A DNA stretch of 64,000 bases from Bog-756 sp963756515 (GCA_963756515.1 CAVWNV010000009.1:1-64000); one strand, 5' to 3'; shown: positions 1 to 9,375, numbered from the stretch's first letter. Notes: generated by a model not told the origin, from the letters alone. Made by a program: numbers and translations.

Positions 1-580
1 CGGGACAGATCGGGTTCACCCCGGCCGGCAATCGACTTCATCGTCACGACCAAGGCCAACGGGAGTGCCATCGACGTCTTCTCGATCGGACCGTCCGGGC
101 GCTGTCGGCACCGACGGTGAACGCATCGGCCACTCCGGTATCGTCCGGGTTCACCTCGACCGCACCGGGCACCTGGTGGTGACCGAGGCCGGCGCCGGTG
201 CCGTCACCACGTACACCGTCAACCCCACCGGGACCGTCACCGAACGTGGTTCGGTCCCTATGACGGGTTGACCGCACTGTGCTGAGGTGACCAGTGCCGG
301 CGGCCGGTTCTTCTACGGGTCCAACGCCGGTAGCGCCACGGTCACCGCCTACGTCATCAGTCCGGGCGGTGTGCCCTCGGCCATCGGGTACGCGGCCACC
401 GATCCAGTGCCGATCGACCTGGTCGCCAGCCCGGACGGCTCCGCCCTCTACGTCGAGACCGGTGGGAGCGACCTGATCGACACCTTCGCCGTGTCGCCCA
501 CCGGATCACTCGTCCGTACCGGGACCGTGGCCCCGGGACTTGCCGGGCACACCGGCCTGGAGGGCATCGCGGTCGGATGA
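1..580 (+). pseudogene. Beta-propeller (lactonase-like) protein, 3' part, multiply frameshifted
   Basis: This is the 3' part of a secreted beta-propeller protein of the YVTN/lactonase-like family, cut by the left edge of the window. Typical blade segments appear in turn in all three forward frames: QIGFTPAGN, FIVTTKANGSAIDVFSIG, LSAPTVNASATPV, GHLVVTEAGAGAVTTYTVNP, then VTSAGGRFFYGSNAGSATV through to EGIAVG and a stop. At least four frame changes are needed, and one (around 283-287) also creates a TGA next to an expected Trp codon. The residue pattern is well conserved despite the shifts, so recent decay or sequencing error is likelier than an old pseudogene. The function is not known; the fold binds substrates or partners outside the cell in related proteins. 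Confidence 0.7.
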
Positions 581-635
581 CCGTCCCGGCGGGGGATCGG
601 GGTACGCCCCGGTTCCCCGCCCCCGGCCGGCCCTG

Positions 636-2303
636 TCAGCGCTGGGCCACCGCCCGGTCGAGGTCGTCGGCATCGGCCTCTTCGAGGCGTCGATAGGGAC
701 CGTCCTTGATCGGGCGCCACCACACCGGGTCCGTACTCCCAGCCCTCGTTGCGCAGCACCCGCTTGAGCACCTTGGTGGTGGCGGTGTCGGGAGGTCATC
801 GGTGACCCGAACGTACCGGGGGGACCACTTGGTTCCGAGGTCGGCCTCGTCGGCCAGGAACTGGGCGAATCCCTCGGGGTCGAAGGTGGCACCCGGCCTC
901 AGCAGCACGGTGGCCATGACCTGGTCCCCGACCACGGTGTCGGGCACGGCGTAGACCGAGGCCAGCACCATGTCGGGGTGGCGCTGGAGGATGCGCTCGA
1001 CCGGGTGCGGCGGCGAAGTTCTCCCCGTCCACCCGGAGCCAGTCGACGTCGCGTCCCCCGAAGTAGAAGAAGTCGTCCTCGTCCCGGTAAGCCAGGTCAC
1101 CGGTCCAGTACCAGCCGTTGCGCAGCCGGACCGACCTCGGCCTCGGCGTTGCGCCAGTAGCCCTCGAACCCGGCCGCTCCGGTCTGGCTGACCATCTCAC
1201 CGATGGCCTCCTCGGCGTTGAGGAGCCGACCGTCCTCGTCGAAGACGCGCCCGCGGGCACTCCTCTCCGGTATCGGGGTCGAGGATCACGGTGCCCGGCA
1301 GGGCCCGGCCCAGGGCCCCCCGCGGTGTGTCCGGAGTGCGCTGCACGGTGGCGCCGCCCTCGGTGGAGCCGTAGGCGTCCTGGACCGTGCACCCGAAGCG
1401 CTCGGCGAACCGGGCCACGTCGGCCTCGGCCGCCTCGTTGCCGAAGGCCCGACGCAGTGTGTTGTCGGCGTCGTCGGGATGCTCGGGTGTGGCCAGTATG
1501 TAGGAGAGAGGCTTGCCCACGTAGTTGAAGTACGTGACCCCGTAGCGGCGGACGTCGATCATGAACTGGGAGGCGCTGAACCGCTCACGGAGAGCCATGG
1601 TCGCCCCCGCGGCCAGGGCCGGGGCCCACCCGGCCATCAAGGCGTTGGAGTGGAAGAGGGGCATGGCCAGATAGCAGACGTCGCCTTCGGTCAGTTCGAA
1701 CATCTGGGCCACGATGGCCCCGATCCGGGCCAGGCGCCCCTGGCTGCACAGGCACGCCTTGGGGGCGCCCGACGTCCCCGAGGTGAACAGCAGCAGGCCC
1801 AGCGACTCCTCGGTGATGGCCGTCTCGGCCTGGTCGGGGAGGGGGGAGCCGCTGACCCGGGACACCAGTTCGCCGTACGGGGTGATCGGACCGGTGTGGA
1901 GGTCCCCGGTGGGATCATCGATGACCAGGATCCGGTCCTCGGGAAGGGCCGGGCCGAGGTCGTACCCGTCGACCAGGGTCCGGTACCGGGGACTGGTCAC
2001 CAGCAGCTGGCACTCGGTGTGGGCCAGGTCCCGGGCCAGCTCGTCGCCTCGGTGGGTCGGGTTCCCTCCCACCACGACGGCGCCGGCCAAGGCGGCCGCC
2101 CCCATCCAGAAGATGTACTCGGGGACGTTGTCGAGCAGCAGGGCCACGTGGAAGGGACCGGGCCGGCGGAGCGAGGACAGGATGGCGGCCCGGTCCGCCT
2201 GGGCCTGGACGACCTCGTCATGGGTCCACCGGCGGTCGGAGAACAGCAGCCCCACACGCGGGTCGCCGGCCCGCAGTCGGATCAACTCGTCGATGGTCTG
2301 CAT
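636..2303 (-). pseudogene. Acyl-CoA synthetase (AMP-forming), 3' half frameshifted
   Basis: ANL-superfamily adenylate-forming enzyme that would activate a carboxylic acid to its CoA thioester. The first ~350 residues read cleanly from ATG 2303, which has GGGGGAAG just upstream, and include the P-loop-like LLFTSGTSGAPK and the YGSTEGG motif. From about 1256 downwards the reading frame changes at least five times (near 1256, 1135, 1010, 790 and 740), but family motifs remain: GWYWTGDLAYRDEDDFFYFGGR, the VDGENFAA hinge, VERILQRHPDM and TKVLKRVLRNEGW with the catalytic Lys. It is divergent from the luciferase-like monooxygenase across a shared promoter region with a KstR-like box. All shifts look like single-base indels, so the gene is probably intact in the organism. 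The substrate is unknown. Confidence 0.75.
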
Positions 2304-2441
2304 GCTTCCCCCTGGTCTGGACGGGGCGGACACCGCCGCCGCTCACTGGGCATCCACCGGCGCCGTCGACGCCGCAGAGGCCCACCGCTCCCACCCGGGC
2401 GACAGTAGGGGCAATCGGCCCGACAACGGACGAGTTAGGCA

Positions 2442-2470
2442 CAAATATGGAACACGTTGCAATTTATCAA
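2442..2470 (-). promoter_or_regulatory. Promoter with KstR-like box between acyl-CoA synthetase and LLM gene
   Basis: On the minus strand TTGATA (2470-2465) and TATTTG (2447-2442) are separated by 17 bp, a good fit to a -35/-10 pair for the acyl-CoA synthetase. The spacer holds TGGAACACGTTGCA at 2448-2461. This matches every fixed position of the motif TnnAACnnGTTnnA described for KstR, the TetR-family repressor of cholesterol catabolism in mycobacteria. Binding would block RNA polymerase. No kstR gene is in the window, so the regulator is inferred. Confidence 0.45.
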
Positions 2471-2520
2471 ATCTCCGTGTTACCGTGAAAAAGCGCCCAG
2501 CGAGAGGAGCACCACCCCCC

Positions 2521-3744
2521 ATGGAGTTCGGCATCTTTCTCAACGGCTACCTGCCCGGCCAGGCCGCCCACGATCCGGCCTGCGAGCACGAGATGCTCAA
2601 GCGGGAGATGGCGTACGTCATCGAGGCGGACAAGTACAACTGGAAGTACGCCTGGGTGGGCGAGCACCACTCCCTGACCGAGTACAGCCACATGTCGGCC
2701 CCCGAGGTGGTGATGGGGTACCTGGCCCATGCCACCGAACGCATCCACATCGGCACCGGCATCATGAACCTCTCCCCCCGGGTGAACCATCCGGTGCGCA
2801 GCGCCGAGCGCGTGGCCATGCTCGACCACCTGCTCGAGGGCCGCTTCGAGTGGGGGACCGGCCGGGGAGCGGGAAGCCACGAGATCGCCACCTTCAACAA
2901 CCTCGACAAGAACTCCACCAAGGCAGAGTGGAACGAGGTCATCCGCCAGATCCCCCGGATGTGGGAGGAGAAGGACTACATGTACGAGGGGGAGAGCTTC
3001 ATCGTCCCCTACCCGCACAACATCCTGCCCAAGCCGTACCAGGGGAAGGGTCACCCCCCCATCTGGGTGGGGTGCGGCAACCCCGGCACCTTCACCCAGG
3101 CCGGTGAGCTCGGCATCGGGGCCATCGCCTTCAACTTCGAGCCCATCTACAACCTCCAGGGCCGGATCGACGCCTACAAGGAGGGCATCGCCAACTGCAC
3201 CGAACCCCTCGGGCAGTTCATGAACGACAACGTCATGATGACCAACGCCGTCATCTGCCTCAACGACCGGGAGAAGGCACGGGCGGTGGCCCTGCGTCGT
3301 GGCCGCGGCTATCTCTACTCGCTGGTGTGCAACTACCACGACACCATCCCCCACCAGGAGGGCGTGCCGGTGTGGCCCGAGAGGCCCCATACGGTCACCG
3401 ACGAGAGCATGCTCGACTACCTGATCGAGAACGGCTGGATCCTGTGCGGTGAGCCGGACGAGGTGGCCGAACAGGTGGCCAAGTACCAGACCGTCGGCTG
3501 CGACCAGCTGGTCTTCGGGCTTCCCTCCGACTCCCTGATGGAGGACGAGGTCCACGAGATGCTCGAGATCTTCGGCTCGAAGGTGATCCCCCAGTTCGAC
3601 CCCGATCCGCTGCACTCGACCACGCGCTACCGCCAGTCGGCCCAGCGGAAGTATCAGGACTTCAACTTCCCGATCCCCGACATCACGGTGGAGGAGCTGC
3701 CGACGAACGCCATGATCCAGTTGGACGGCACCCGGGTCATGTAG
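2521..3744 (+). CDS. LLM class flavin-dependent oxidoreductase
   Basis: A 407-residue luciferase-like monooxygenase, expected to use reduced FMN (usually F420H2- or FMNH2-type chemistry in actinobacteria) to oxygenate or oxidise a small organic substrate in the cytoplasm. Visible family features are the start MEFGIFLNGY, the WVGEHH segment near residues 47-52, the IGTGIMNLSPRVNHPVR strand-loop and the GRFEWGTGRG segment near residue 110. The ATG at 2521 is preceded by GAGAGGAGC; the frame is open far upstream but without family sequence. It faces the acyl-CoA synthetase across a KstR-like box, so a role in lipid, steroid or alkane breakdown is plausible. The exact substrate cannot be assigned. 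Confidence 0.88.
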   Translation: MEFGIFLNGYLPGQAAHDPACEHEMLKREMAYVIEADKYNWKYAWVGEHHSLTEYSHMSAPEVVMGYLAHATERIHIGTGIMNLSPRVNHPVRSAERVAMLDHLLEGRFEWGTGRGAGSHEIATFNNLDKNSTKAEWNEVIRQIPRMWEEKDYMYEGESFIVPYPHNILPKPYQGKGHPPIWVGCGNPGTFTQAGELGIGAIAFNFEPIYNLQGRIDAYKEGIANCTEPLGQFMNDNVMMTNAVICLNDREKARAVALRRGRGYLYSLVCNYHDTIPHQEGVPVWPERPHTVTDESMLDYLIENGWILCGEPDEVAEQVAKYQTVGCDQLVFGLPSDSLMEDEVHEMLEIFGSKVIPQFDPDPLHSTTRYRQSAQRKYQDFNFPIPDITVEELPTNAMIQLDGTRVM

Positions 3745-3915
3745 CTGCCGGCCGGGGCGCTGGCGGGATCCCCGAGGCACCGGATCCGTGTCCACCCGGT
3801 CAGGGACCTGTACGGGGAGAGCGTCCCGCTCCTCCTGGGCCCGGAATGGTCCCGAGCCCATTCCGCCGACGGGATGACCCCCGCCCGGCCGGGGATATCG
3901 GCCCGGCGACCGGGC

Positions 3916-4332
3916 CTAGCTCCGGGGTGCGAACAGCTCCAGCGCGATGTTGTCCGGATCGCGGAACTCGAGGATGAATCCCGCTCCGATGTCCTTGACG
4001 CCGGCATGGCCGATGTCGCGCTCATCCAGCAGTGCGACGGCACGGTCGAGCTCATCACGGCTGTCGACGGCAAAGCTGAGGTGATCGAGTCCCACCCGGT
4101 CCTCATCGAACGTGTCGGTGGCCACCGGTCGGAGCCCCAACAGGGAGTCACCGAGCTGGTAGATCACCCCGCCGAACAGGAAGTCGAGTCCGGCCGCTGA
4201 CGGGTCTTCGACCTCCGGAGCCACCTCGAACAGGACGGGGAGGCCGAAGATGGCGTCGTAGAAGGCCCGGGAGCGGTCGATGTCGGTCACGGTCAGGCGG
4301 ACATGGGAGAAGCTCTTCGTGGGAATGGGCAT
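3916..4332 (-). CDS. VOC family protein (glyoxalase/bleomycin-resistance fold)
   Basis: A 138-residue protein with two beta-alpha-beta-beta-beta modules of the vicinal oxygen chelate fold. The first module starts FSHVRLTVTDIDRSRAFYDA with a metal-type His, the second holds GLDHLSFAVDS, and the end FILEFRDPDNIALELF carries the usual acidic metal ligand in the last strand. Members include glyoxalase I, dioxygenases and resistance proteins, so the reaction is not predictable. ATG 4332 is chosen because GGGAGGAT lies a short distance upstream; the open frame extends to 4413 without family similarity. It converges on the LLM gene and stands alone. Confidence 0.85.
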   Translation of the reverse strand: MPIPTKSFSHVRLTVTDIDRSRAFYDAIFGLPVLFEVAPEVEDPSAAGLDFLFGGVIYQLGDSLLGLRPVATDTFDEDRVGLDHLSFAVDSRDELDRAVALLDERDIGHAGVKDIGAGFILEFRDPDNIALELFAPRS

Positions 4333-4693
4333 GGGGCGATCCTCCCATCTTCTGCGCCCACGAGCCATGCCCCGGTACCACGTCCGGGAGCCCGATCTAC
4401 CCGTCGACATCACCGATGTTCACACTGCCCGAGGATCAAGCCCAGTCTGGCTCCACTTGTCGCCGACGCCGCGCATACCGGCGACCTCGATGAATCAGAG
4501 GTGGCGGTGGTGTGTCCGTCCGGTGCAGGACGCGGTATCTTCCCGGATTCGCGGCCTATGTCGACGGTGAGGAACCGGCAGTTGTTGCCGATGTCATCAT
4601 CGACAACGAACAGACCGATGATCCCCGGGTGCTGCGGTGGCCGGGGCTTCGGGCAACATCAACGGGTCAGGCGGAGAAAGACGGGGGAGTGTG
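4333..4693. other. Intergenic region upstream of the SGNH lipoprotein gene
   Basis: This 361-base stretch separates the divergent VOC and SGNH genes. A -10-like TATCTT lies at 4541-4546 and could drive the SGNH gene. A 60-codon open frame (GTG 4512 to TGA 4694) ends exactly on the SGNH start codon in a TGATG overlap, but its product matches nothing I recognise and has no clear ribosome site, so I do not call it a gene. I see no strong hairpin or repeat. Confidence 0.4.
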
Positions 4694-5368
4694 ATGGTCA
4701 AGAGAGGATTCGCCGTCCTTGTCTCTGTCCTCATTGCCGCTGTGACCGTGGCGAGTTGCTCGTCTGCTGGGACCAAATCGACGGTAGGCATCGTTGGAGA
4801 CTCGATTACCTACTTCTCCGAACCGGCCATTCACCAGACCTTGACTGGGTGGCACTACGAGATCCAGGCGGAGAGGGGCAAGACGATTGCCGACATGACG
4901 CCGTTGCTGGTGTCGAACATCCTCCACGGTCCCGGCGGTCCGACCCGGGCCATCGTCGTCAACCTCGGAACGAACGACGTCCTGTACGGCAATCGGCACT
5001 GGCTGAGCGACTGGGACACGCTCATGGCCGACACCTCGCATACGTCCTGTCTTGTGTTGTTCACGATCAGTGAGGTGCTGAACAACTTCATCCGGTTCGG
5101 CGGCCCGACCCCTGCGCAGATCAATTCGGTCATCGAAGGCGACCACGATGCCGATCCAACCCGGGTCCACATCATCGATTGGAGCGCGGCGGTCCATGCC
5201 AATGCAGTGTCTCGCGGCCAAGCATTGATCCACCACAATTCCCGTGCGACCCCTTCGCTGATTCGACTGGACGGGGTCCATCCGACGGAGGCCGGTCGCC
5301 AATGGATCGCTCGAAACATCGCGAGCACCCTCAACTCCGATTGCAGCCCATGCGCCACCGCCCTGTGA
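4694..5368 (+). CDS. SGNH/GDSL hydrolase lipoprotein
   Basis: A 224-residue exported esterase/acylhydrolase-like protein. The N-terminus MVKRGFAVLVSVLIAAVTV followed by ASC is a lipoprotein signal with Cys22 as the likely lipidated residue. All SGNH blocks are visible: GDSIT with nucleophile Ser37, GTND at residues 92-95 and DGVHPTEAG with catalytic Asp193 and His196. ATG 4694 has GGGGGAG upstream. It is probably anchored outside the cytoplasmic membrane and could deacylate or deacetylate an envelope glycan or lipid. The gene stands alone and has lower GC than its neighbours, which may hint at separate ancestry. Confidence 0.85.
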   Translation: MVKRGFAVLVSVLIAAVTVASCSSAGTKSTVGIVGDSITYFSEPAIHQTLTGWHYEIQAERGKTIADMTPLLVSNILHGPGGPTRAIVVNLGTNDVLYGNRHWLSDWDTLMADTSHTSCLVLFTISEVLNNFIRFGGPTPAQINSVIEGDHDADPTRVHIIDWSAAVHANAVSRGQALIHHNSRATPSLIRLDGVHPTEAGRQWIARNIASTLNSDCSPCATAL

Positions 5369-5505
5369 GCAGCCCTCATCCTGTCGAGGTCCGATGACGA
5401 GAGACTGGTCGATCAGGACGACCGGTTCCACCGATCGGTACGCTATCGGCGGTGTGCTTGCCGAGGCGAGTTCAGGTACTACCGGGAGTTGATCTCCGGC
5501 TCTGT

Positions 5506-5880
5506 CTATGAACCGCCGAATCGCTGGTCGTACTGGCGCAGTCTGTCGGCCAGCGCCTTCATGATGCCCAGGGCGAAGGTAGGTGACTCGTGTACCAGAA
5601 AGAGGAACAGGCGCCGATCGATCTCTGCCAGCATCGTCCTGCTGGTGGCGATGGCGGTCAGGTTGCGGGGTAGCCGGTCGATCAGGGCGCGCTCTCCGAA
5701 GACGTCATCAGGTCCGAGCGATGCCACGACCGTCGCTCCCTTTCGCAGTGTCACCGATCCCGAAACAATGCCGAACACGTGCTTTCCCTCGTCCCCCTCG
5801 GCGTAGATGACATCGCCGGACGCCACGGTCCGATGGACGGGAGCATTCAGGAACAGGCTCTCAGTGGCCATGGCACTCAC
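5506..5880 (-). CDS. Single-domain cyclic nucleotide-binding protein
   Basis: A 124-residue protein made only of a cNMP-binding beta-barrel: ASGDVIYAEGDEGKHVFGIVSG, then the phosphate-binding-cassette region DDVFGERALIDRLPRNLTAIA, then a C-terminal helix. In this family the FGE(R/x)AL...R segment binds the cyclic phosphate, and Glu and Arg are both present here. There is no DNA-binding HTH as in CRP, so it is probably a sensor or scaffold acting through a partner. The start could be GTG 5880 or the internal ATG 5871; neither has a strong ribosome site. It lies 51 bp downstream of the ATPase gene on the same strand. Confidence 0.8.
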   Translation of the reverse strand: MSAMATESLFLNAPVHRTVASGDVIYAEGDEGKHVFGIVSGSVTLRKGATVVASLGPDDVFGERALIDRLPRNLTAIATSRTMLAEIDRRLFLFLVHESPTFALGIMKALADRLRQYDQRFGGS

Positions 5881-5931
5881 CCGGGACGGTGGAGCCCTGG
5901 TCGGTCCTCACGCGTCGGAACCCCCGGCTGC

Positions 5932-6639
5932 TCATGCCGGCCGGGCTCCGGCTCGCCGGTCATGCGACAGCGGCTCGGCCGGCATCACATCGCAGAACAC
6001 GAAGCCGTCGCGGCTCACCGTCTCACCGGTCCGGATCGGAATGGGGGCGCTGAAACCGGGTGCATCCCACACGAAGGAGTGAAACTCGCCTCGTTCGCCG
6101 CACGGGTCCACCTCCGGTGGCAGCTCATCGAGAAGATCGGCGTCGAACCCCCGGCCGACGAAAGAGGGAGAGATTGTGGACGGGTCGACGCAGGTCAGAA
6201 CGGCTCGGACCCCGGAGTCGATCATGGTCCGCGCCAGCACATCCGTCGGACGGCCCCACAGTTGGAAGAGGGGCTGAATGCCCGTGCCCTCCAGCGCCCT
6301 CTCTCTGTACTCCCGGACATCTTCGAGAAACAGGTCTCCGAACACCACGGCGGTGACACCCTCTTCGGCTGCCGTGCCCATGGCCTGCTCCATCCGAGCC
6401 TCATAGATCGCATTCGGGCACGGCGAGGGGATGTCGACGATGTGCAGGGGAAGATCGAGTCGGCGTGCCTGCAGTTGGAGGAGTGACCGTCTGACGGCGT
6501 GCATGGCCACGCGGTCGGCCTCCGCATTCACCGTGACGAGCAGGCCGGCCACGGTGATATCGGGGTCTTGACTCGTCAGTTGCAGGGCGAACGTGCTGTC
6601 CTTGCCGCTACTCCAGCTCACCCAGGCGCGGGTCGCCAT
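5932..6639 (-). CDS. DUF71 / diphthine-ammonia-ligase-type ATP pyrophosphatase
   Basis: A 235-residue adenine-nucleotide alpha-hydrolase. The PP-loop SWSSGKDST sits near the N-terminus, followed by the family segments VAMHAVRRSLLQLQA, VVFGDLFLEDVREYRE and CVDPSTISPSFVGRGFD, and it ends with GEFHSFVWDAPGF. Eukaryotic and archaeal relatives amidate diphthine on elongation factor 2; bacteria lack diphthamide, so the bacterial substrate is unknown, possibly a cofactor-like amide. ATG 6639 is preferred because the family begins a few residues before the PP-loop. The gene lies 98 bp downstream of proS on the same strand. Confidence 0.85.
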   Translation of the reverse strand: MATRAWVSWSSGKDSTFALQLTSQDPDITVAGLLVTVNAEADRVAMHAVRRSLLQLQARRLDLPLHIVDIPSPCPNAIYEARMEQAMGTAAEEGVTAVVFGDLFLEDVREYRERALEGTGIQPLFQLWGRPTDVLARTMIDSGVRAVLTCVDPSTISPSFVGRGFDADLLDELPPEVDPCGERGEFHSFVWDAPGFSAPIPIRTGETVSRDGFVFCDVMPAEPLSHDRRAGARPA

Positions 6640-6737
6640 GGCGCCATGCAATCACGGCCCGAGGTCGGTGGCAATCGGCAATTGGTCGGGCCGTCGACCG
6701 CGCCGGACCGGTCGGGCCGGCGGGAGTCACGATCGAG

Positions 6738-8195
6738 TCAGTAGGACCGGGCCACCACCGCGTCCAGCCGGGCACCGTCGTCCTCGGCCCCGGGCTCCGC
6801 CTCTCCGATCGCCTCATCTCCCGACCCGGCCGGCCGCAGGCAGCGCACGCTGACCGACTCCGCCGCCAGCGCGGCTTCCCCGGCCTCACCCACGACCGCC
6901 CAGGGGATGCGGGCGAACCCCGTCCCGGCCGCCTCCACCGCCTCGGCCACCGACGACACCTCGACGGTCCGGGACCGGCGGAAGGCCAGTGCCTCTTCCC
7001 GCATCTCGTCGCCGGCCCGGGCCAGGACCGAGGCCACCTCGGCTGCGGCCGCCTCCAGCGCCACCGTGGCCTTGGAGCGGGTATGCCGGGTGACCACGGT
7101 CACGTTGCCCTCGGCCAGGTCCCGGGGGCCGATCTCGACCCGCACCGGCACGCCCTTCAGCTCCCAGTCGACCGAGCGCCGCCCGAACGAGGTGTCCACC
7201 CTGTCGTCGAGGCGGACCCGATGGCCGGCGCCGACGAGCGCCGCCACCACCGATTCGGCCGCGGCGCGGGCACCGGGGTCCTCCCGCACCAGGAGCACCA
7301 CCACCTCGACCGGCGCCAGGGCCGGCGGCAGCCGCAACCCGGCGTCGTCCCCGTGCGCCATGATCAGGGCCCCGATCAACCGGGTCGAGACCCCCCACGA
7401 GGTCTGCCAGACGTACTCCCGTGCCCCACCGGCCTCGCTGGCGAACTGGATGTCGAAGGCGCGGGCGAAGTTCTGGCCCAGCTCGTGGCTGGTCCCCATC
7501 TGGAGGGCTTTGCCGTCGCCCATCATCCCCTCGCAGGTCCACGTCCGGGTGGCTCCGGCGAACCGCTCCCGGGCCGTCTTCTGCCCGGTAAGGACGGGGA
7601 CACCGGCCACATCGACCATGGTCTCGACGTAGACGTCGGCGAGGATCCGCAGGGCGTAGGCCCGGGCGTCGGCCTCGGTGGCATCCGCGGTGTGTCCCTC
7701 CTGCCACAGGAACTCGCTGGTGCGGAGGAAGAGGCGGGGCCGCAGCTCCCATCGGACCACGTTGGCCCACTGGTTGATCAGCAGCGGGAGATCCCGATAG
7801 CTCTGCACCCATTTGGCGAAGAAGCTGTTGATGACCGTCTCACTGGTGGGCCGGACCACTACCGGTTCCTCCAGCTGGTGGCCGCCACCGTGGGTGACCA
7901 CGGCCAACTCGGGGCTGAAGCCCTCGACGTGGTCGGCCTCGAGCCGGAGGAAGGACTCCGGGATGAAGAGGGGGAAGTACGCGTTCTCGGCTCCGGCCGC
8001 CTTGATCCGGGAGTCGAGCGCCGCCTGCAGCCGTTCCCAGATGGCGTAACCCCAGGGCCGGATGACCATGGTGCCCCGGACCGGGCCGTTCTCGGCCAGC
8101 TCGGCCCGGGCCACGACCTCCTGGTACCAGCGGGGGAAGTCGACGTCCCGGGGGGTGAGGGAACCTTTGGCGGGACCGCGGTCGGCGGTAGTCAT
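6738..8195 (-). CDS. proS: Prolyl-tRNA synthetase, archaeal/eukaryotic-type
   Basis: A class II aminoacyl-tRNA synthetase of 485 residues that charges tRNA-Pro. The catalytic core includes RGTMVIRPWGYAIWE and motif 2 as FLRTSEFLWQEGHT; an anticodon-binding domain (VEVVVLLV...VRLDDR...GVPVRVEIGPRDL) and a C-terminal domain ending in a terminal Tyr (VARSY) follow. The absence of the large bacterial editing insertion and the terminal Tyr place it in the ProS type 3 (archaeal/eukaryotic-like) group, which is common in some bacteria. It appears complete and intact. Confidence 0.95.
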   Translation of the reverse strand: MTTADRGPAKGSLTPRDVDFPRWYQEVVARAELAENGPVRGTMVIRPWGYAIWERLQAALDSRIKAAGAENAYFPLFIPESFLRLEADHVEGFSPELAVVTHGGGHQLEEPVVVRPTSETVINSFFAKWVQSYRDLPLLINQWANVVRWELRPRLFLRTSEFLWQEGHTADATEADARAYALRILADVYVETMVDVAGVPVLTGQKTARERFAGATRTWTCEGMMGDGKALQMGTSHELGQNFARAFDIQFASEAGGAREYVWQTSWGVSTRLIGALIMAHGDDAGLRLPPALAPVEVVVLLVREDPGARAAAESVVAALVGAGHRVRLDDRVDTSFGRRSVDWELKGVPVRVEIGPRDLAEGNVTVVTRHTRSKATVALEAAAAEVASVLARAGDEMREEALAFRRSRTVEVSSVAEAVEAAGTGFARIPWAVVGEAGEAALAAESVSVRCLRPAGSGDEAIGEAEPGAEDDGARLDAVVARSY

Positions 8196-8394
8196 GAGCG
8201 CAGGTTACCGGGGTCCGGAGACCCCACCCGGCGATGCGGCGCCACCGGTGTTCTCGTCACCGCCGAACCCGGTCCGACCGACCTCGAGGCTGCATCCGGG
8301 GACCGAGGCAAGGGGACCGGAACCTCGAAACTGGAGCATCGAGCGGAGGCCCGGTGTCAGCCGTCGGGGTTCGTCCCGGCTGCCGTCTGAAACA

Positions 8395-9375
8395 ATGACG
8401 CATGCTCACCGGTCCCAGCCGAGTCCAGAACCGTGGCGGCCAGGGTCTCGCCACCGCCGTCCCGGGCTGGTGATCCCGGGTCAGGGTCTTCACCCGGACC
8501 TTCGCGGCGTGGCCCGTTGGTTGCCACGCGCCACGGTCGGCCCCCGATCGTTGGGGATGGTCCGGACGCTCACCGCGCTGGCGTCCAGGAAGCCGGTCGA
8601 TGGCGTCACCGTGATGCCCCTCGGTCCGCTATCGGTGCGGATGCACGGGCAGGCGTCGGCCGACCGGCCCCTCCCGGCGCTGCTCTGGATCCACGGCGGC
8701 GGCTACGTGATCGGATTGGCCGCGCAGGACGACGCCATCTGCCGTCACTTCGCCGAGGAGCTCGGGATCGTCGTGGCCGCCGTCGACTACCGGCTGGCAC
8801 CCGAGTTCCCGTTTCCGGTGCCCTTGCACGACTGCTACGACGCCCTGGTCTGGTTGGCCCAGCGCCCGGACGTCGATGCCACCCGCCTGGCCATCGGCGG
8901 GGCGAGCGCCGGCGGCGGGCTGGCTGCCGGGTTGGCGTTGCTGGCCCGGGACCGCGGCGAGGTGCGGGTCGCCTTTCAGCTGCTCGCCTATCCCATGATC
9001 GACGACCGCACGGCCACCCGTTCGGACATCGACGAGAGCGGCTTCAGGTTGTGGAACAACAAGGCGAATGGCTTCGGCTGGCGTTCGTATCTGGGTGATA
9101 CACCGGGATCGGCGGCGATCAGCGGGCTGGCCGCACCGGCGCGTGCCGGCGACCTCACCGGGCTGCCACCGGCATGGCTCGGGGTGGGAACGTCGGACCT
9201 GTTCCGAGACGAGGGCGTGGCCTACGCCCGTCGTCTCGAGGAAGCGGGTGTCGCGTGTGAACTCCTCGTGGCCGAGGGCGCGTACCACGGATTTGATGTC
9301 GTCCAACCGAAGGCCGGTGTGTCCCGGGCCTTTCGATCCGCACAGGTAGCGGCTCTGGCCCGGGGCCTTCGCTGA
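8395..9375 (+). CDS. Alpha/beta hydrolase, hormone-sensitive-lipase family esterase
   Basis: A carboxylesterase of about 326 residues, probably cytoplasmic. The oxyanion-hole motif WIHGGGYVIG, the nucleophile elbow GGASAGGGLA (G-x-S-x-G), the downstream SDLFRDEG with the catalytic Asp and AYHGFD with the catalytic His are all present, so it should be active on short acyl esters or lactone-like substrates. ATG 8395 gives a longer N-terminus than usual; GTG near 8470 (VIPGQGLH) is a reasonable alternative. It is divergent from proS and precedes the catabolic island, but whether it belongs to it is unclear. Confidence 0.88.
   Translation: MTHAHRSQPSPEPWRPGSRHRRPGLVIPGQGLHPDLRGVARWLPRATVGPRSLGMVRTLTALASRKPVDGVTVMPLGPLSVRMHGQASADRPLPALLWIHGGGYVIGLAAQDDAICRHFAEELGIVVAAVDYRLAPEFPFPVPLHDCYDALVWLAQRPDVDATRLAIGGASAGGGLAAGLALLARDRGEVRVAFQLLAYPMIDDRTATRSDIDESGFRLWNNKANGFGWRSYLGDTPGSAAISGLAAPARAGDLTGLPPAWLGVGTSDLFRDEGVAYARRLEEAGVACELLVAEGAYHGFDVVQPKAGVSRAFRSAQVAALARGLR

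Noticed and set aside
2467..3861. Long antisense open frame over the LLM gene, and similar long frames opposite proS, the acyl-CoA synthetases and tldD/tldE
   Set aside because: The high GC content keeps antisense frames open; the products are His/Gly/Arg-rich without family motifs, while the opposite strand encodes a clear protein.
4512..4694. 60-codon frame overlapping the SGNH start in TGATG
   Set aside because: No recognisable product or clear ribosome site; the overlap alone is weak evidence.
5405..5445. GACCGGTTCCACCGATCGGTAC as a fourth TetR operator
   Set aside because: It has ACCG/CGGT words but the spacing differs from S1-S3, and it lies in a convergent gap with no promoter to control.
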